Below are positions 15,087-15,205 of a stretch of 15,205 nucleotides of DNA, one piece after another. A model generated the notes under the pieces. That model did no database searches. It saw only the letters and a list, made by a program, of their open reading frames with translations, and had not been told where the DNA came from. Position 1 is the stretch's first letter. Every line of letters begins with the position of its first letter. The position numbers and the translations under genes were made by a program. This DNA is from JAQIBY01 sp046546095. GTDB lineage: Bacteria > Bacteroidota > Bacteroidia > Bacteroidales > ML635J-15. The stretch covers positions 1 to 15,205 of the forward strand of contig JBKGYK010000071.1 of NCBI GenBank assembly GCA_046546095.1. The letters run 5' to 3'.

Positions 15087-15205
15087 TTAAAAGTAATGCT
15101 GTGTCAGGTAAATTTTTTGCTCATGCTCACCCTTTGTCGGGCCCTTCAGGCTCTGTAATGCGTTTATCGGCAGAAGCCCTTTATCCATCATTGCCATTCT
15201 TTTTT
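15087..15205 (-). CDS. possible 3' end of an unidentified gene (partial)
   Basis: On the minus strand a frame is open from the window edge to a TAA at 15087-15089, giving 38 codons with a plausible composition: it contains KGLLPINALQSLKGPTKGEH and ends IYLTQHYF. It could be the C-terminus of a protein whose body lies beyond the window, or begin at one of three in-frame ATG codons near the edge. An open frame this short can arise by chance. I do not recognise the family. Confidence 0.33.
   Translation of the reverse strand, partial: KRMAMMDKGLLPINALQSLKGPTKGEHEQKIYLTQHYF

Overview
The window looks like a chromosomal piece of a Bacteroidota bacterium, most likely in or near Bacteroidales/Marinilabiliales. 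The evidence is: four start regions with the Bacteroidota -7 box TAnnTTTG; lipoproteins with an acidic surface-export signal after the lipid cysteine; DUF5689 proteins; a PorV-like barrel next to a PorU-like C25 protease (type IX secretion families); a long PurF form; and a GTTGATAA octamer repeat of a kind common between genes in this phylum. No plasmid, phage, transposase, tRNA, rRNA or CRISPR signal was seen.

Layout: 1-336 is non-coding, with nested inverted repeats and a promoter. 337-4990 is a plus-strand operon of a TonB-dependent receptor followed by two related surface lipoproteins with DUF5689 domains, the second fused to a choice-of-anchor-J-like domain. A strong bidirectional terminator (5009-5046) separates it from a convergent short CNNM/CBS membrane protein (5065-6096, minus). 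A divergent intergenic region (6097-6381) carries a promoter on each strand and a spaced inverted repeat. 6382-12626 encodes a PorV/PorQ-family barrel and a very large PorU-like protein, joined by an ATGA overlap. 12627-12827 is a repeat-rich convergent spacer. 12828-14714 (minus) is a long amidophosphoribosyltransferase. 14715-15086 contains its promoter, an octamer repeat array and two imperfect palindromes. 15087-15205 may be the 3' end of another minus-strand gene.

Two units probably work as systems. The TonB receptor and its lipoproteins look like an outer-membrane uptake complex of unknown substrate, with no SusD or enzyme in view. The PorV-like/PorU-like pair resembles the attachment/sortase end of type IX secretion, but the protease is much larger than canonical PorU and contains an apparent ILEI/FAM3-like domain. 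The most interesting points are that extra domain, the tandem DUF5689 lipoproteins, the unusual PurF (half of the Fe-S ligands missing, altered phosphoribosyltransferase loop) and the repeat-derived palindromes.
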